DNA of 64,000 nt from Mycoplasma phocimorsus. Lineage in GTDB: Bacteria; Bacillota_I; Bacilli_A; Mycoplasmatales; Metamycoplasmataceae. This document shows, in pieces, positions 62,170-64,000 of the stretch (its first letter is position 1; each line of letters starts with the position of its first letter). The position numbers and the translations under genes were made by a program. The stretch spans positions 186,001 through 250,000 of the forward strand of contig NZ_JASEJT010000007.1 in the NCBI RefSeq assembly GCF_030077875.1, in the 5' to 3' direction. The notes beneath the pieces were generated by a model. That model saw only the letters and a program-made list of their open reading frames with translations. It did no database searches and was not told where the DNA came from.

Positions 62170-63235
62170 AAGAGAGCAAAATATCTAGACACTTTACTAA
62201 AAAAGAGAATGAAATTATTTTTAAAGAGTATGAGCAATTAGGAATGGAAAGAGCTACAAAGGCAGCTATTAACGTCTCACACAAATTAGCTTTTATCAAA
62301 AAATGCCACTTTACCAGAAGGATTATAAGGATTGTTTCATATTATAATAAAGGAATTTAAGATTTATTAGTTGAAGATAAGCAAGGCATAAATAGAAGAC
62401 CAAGTAGTGGAGCACCTGAAAAAAATAAATTGAAAATTAAGAGTACATTGAAAGAAATGAACCCTACTAAAGTTGATAGGTTACTTTCAATCCTTAAAGA
62501 AAATGTCGTGAAAACTAAAGAATATGACAACATTCTCATAGATAGATTTACTTCACAAAAAAAGTTTATAAAAGAGTGCGTTTAAGTCAATTTATTGCTA
62601 AAAAGCACAATATTTATATAAATTCACGTACTTTAGGTCGTGATATAAACCGTTTAGGTTTAAAATGTGAGATTAGATGAAAACGCAAAGAACGTAAAAA
62701 AGATACAACTGCTAAATTTGAGAACATTGTAAACAGAGATTACAACGATAATCAAAATCGAAACATTTATGCAACTGATGTGAAGGAACAAGAGATTCTA
62801 AACAAAATCATGTTTTCTTGTCTGCAATTATAAGTCATAAAATTAAACAAATTATTAGTTGAAAACTCTTAACTAATAATGATTTAAATTTTGTTTTAGA
62901 TAATGTTAACGATTTATTAAAAATAACAAAAGGTGAAAAATTCATCATTTATTCTGATTATAGGTTTTAATATACAAACAAAGTGTATATTGATAAAATA
63001 AGAAATAATAATGGCGAAATATCACTTTCAAGAGCAGGTAATTTACTTGATAATCGTAAGATTGAATATTGATTCTCAATTTTAAAATCAAAATATTTAA
63101 ACAGAATTGAAATAAGCAAGATGACATTAAAAGAACTTAAAAAAGTTATAAGAAATTTCATAAAATGATACAACAATGAAAGAATTCAAAGTAATTTAGG
63201 ATGAAAAACACCACAGCAAGTTGCTGTGGTGCAAA
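62170..63235 (+). pseudogene. IS3-family (IS150-type) transposase remnant
   Basis: Broken frames on the plus strand. First an OrfA-like helical part (KENEIIFKEYEQLGMERATKAAINVSHKL..RRPSSGAPEKNKLK). Then the OrfB helix region (NIYINSRTLGRDINRLGLKCEIRWKRKERKKDT, NRDYNDNQNRNIYATDV, holding the first catalytic Asp). Finally, after many stops, the C-terminal end ISLSRAGNLLDNRKIEYWFSILKSKYLNRIEISKMTLKELKKVI..WYNNERIQSNLGWKTPQQ, holding the catalytic Glu region. Several stops and at least two frameshifts make it inactive. Clear inverted repeats were not found. The last codons overlap an 11-bp-arm palindrome. Confidence 0.85.
63209..63231 (-). terminator. Palindromic terminator at the end of the IS3 remnant
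   Basis: CACCACAGCAA-G-TTGCTGTGGTG, perfect 11-bp arms. On the minus strand TTTTT follows (plus-strand AAAAA at 63204-63208), so it can end transcription from the gene at 63306. It coincides with the TPQQVAVV codons of the IS3 fossil. Confidence 0.6.
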
Positions 63236-63305
63236 ATAAATTTTATGATGACATTTTTTTATCCATGTTTATACATTACATCTTTTTATTATAATGTATT
63301 TTATG

Positions 63306-64000
63306 TTATTTTTTCTTTGTAAGATTTTTTACTATTTTTGCTATTGAAGCGGTTGCTTCCATTGTTATTTTAACTAGTTCTTGTGCTCTTGCTTCCGGCT
63401 TTTTAATATCTCAGTTATTAATTAACTGTAATGTTTTTATAACTGCATCAAAAAGCCCGTCCTTTGCCGCAAAGCTTTTTAATACTTCATATTTTGCTCT
63501 TTTTTCTATTGGCGCTTTATCTGATTCTCTATATATAAAATCTTTATATTTTTCTTCTACTATAGTCTTTCAAGTTCCTTTTCATTTATTATTTTTCTTT
63601 GAATATTCATCTCATGCTCTATAACATCATATATCTAATTCTTCTTTATTTGTTTTTCCTTTTTCGTTGTTAAGTGTAATATCATTTTCTTTATAAAACA
63701 TTTTTTTATGTATTCCTGGATTATTTTCATCGTTTTTATAAAACATTGCAAAAATTCAACTTATTGCTTCTGTAAAATTTCTTTCTGCAAACAACTGTTT
63801 TTTTTGTGCTAAATACTGATCTTGCGTCCATAATTTTTCTTTGCTGTTTCAGGCTGCATTTAATGCTGATTCTTTGTGTGCATCCCTACTTTTTTGCATT
63901 ATGAATTCTTGTATGTCTAGTACAACGTTAGCCAAAATTTCCGCTCCTTTTATGAATACCCATTGTTCACCGGCGTATGTATACGCTATCGAAGCCGCCT
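63306..64000 (-). CDS. Unknown protein, N-terminus outside the window
   Basis: At least 230 residues, open from the window edge to TAA 63306-63308 with TGA as Trp. Visible part: YTYAGEQWVFIKGAEILANVV, a helical Lys/Glu-rich centre with many Trp (ALNAAWNSKEKLW, EAISWIFAMFYK, IWCYRAWDEY, KWKGTWKTIVEEKYKDF), and a C-terminus EARAQELVKITMEATASIAKIVKNLTKKK. No family recognised. It uses ATA, AGA, GCA and GGA codons heavily and its G+C is higher than that of the neighbours. Being next to an IS remnant, it may belong to a mobile or phage-type region continuing to the right. Confidence 0.75.

Noticed and set aside
62357-63176. Several small minus-strand frames.
   Set aside because: Shadows of the IS3 transposase remnant.

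Overview
The window is mollicute (Mycoplasma-group) chromosome. The DNA is very AT-rich. UGA is read as tryptophan throughout: rpoB, rpoC, rnj, pheT, ftsY and most other genes are open only if TGA is sense. The gene set (UU173/DUF2779 protein, P80-P60-HinT locus, Ig-blocking-type protein, CysP-like protease, IS30 element) points to the hominis/synoviae/bovis side of the mycoplasmas. pulA, tpiA and fba suggest use of sugars or glycans. All CDS limits given here assume translation table 4.

Layout. 1-944: 3' end of oppF. 945-2083: decayed DNA with a fossil of a gene whose paralogue lies at 21914-23101, then tRNA-Arg. 2271-5384: RNase J and deoB, convergent on a shared terminator. 5533-6168: tRNA-Leu, tRNA-Lys and tmRNA on the opposite strand. 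6202-8492: a membrane-anchored coiled-coil protein, rsmD and def. 8563-13796: two surface proteins among decayed DNA, including a full-length IS30 transposase fossil. 13797-23101: rpoC, rpoB and an unknown 395-aa gene. 23248-24515: pyrH-frr. 24635-34219: two type I pullulanases, a papain-like surface protease and a coiled-coil repeat protein. The larger pullulanase carries an N-terminal array of cysteine-rich repeats.

34384-38615: a compact three-gene operon encoding a YqaJ-like PD-(D/E)XK nuclease, a DUF2779/UU173 protein with RNase H-like motifs, and a DUF2130 protein with a PD-(D/E)XK-type signature. 38957-42624: two lipoproteins flanking an intact IS30 copy. 42706-45165: rbfA, ylxM, ftsY and tpiA. 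45217-46836: an Ig-blocking (MIB/protein M-like) surface protein. 47100-51895: rarA-pheS-pheT-DJ-1. 52129-55907: P80-P60-HinT. 56182-58044: an unknown gene and asnA.

58127-62099: the origin region. dnaA and dnaN run left and rpoE and fba run right from an AT-rich intergenic stretch with DnaA-box-like 9-mers. 62160-63240 is a decayed IS3-type element. The window ends inside an unrecognised gene of somewhat different composition.

The most interesting parts are the three-nuclease operon and the cysteine-repeat pullulanase. Next are the IS30 live/fossil pair, the readable tmRNA tag, and the host-directed surface proteins (protease, Ig-blocker) placed close to glycan-degrading enzymes.
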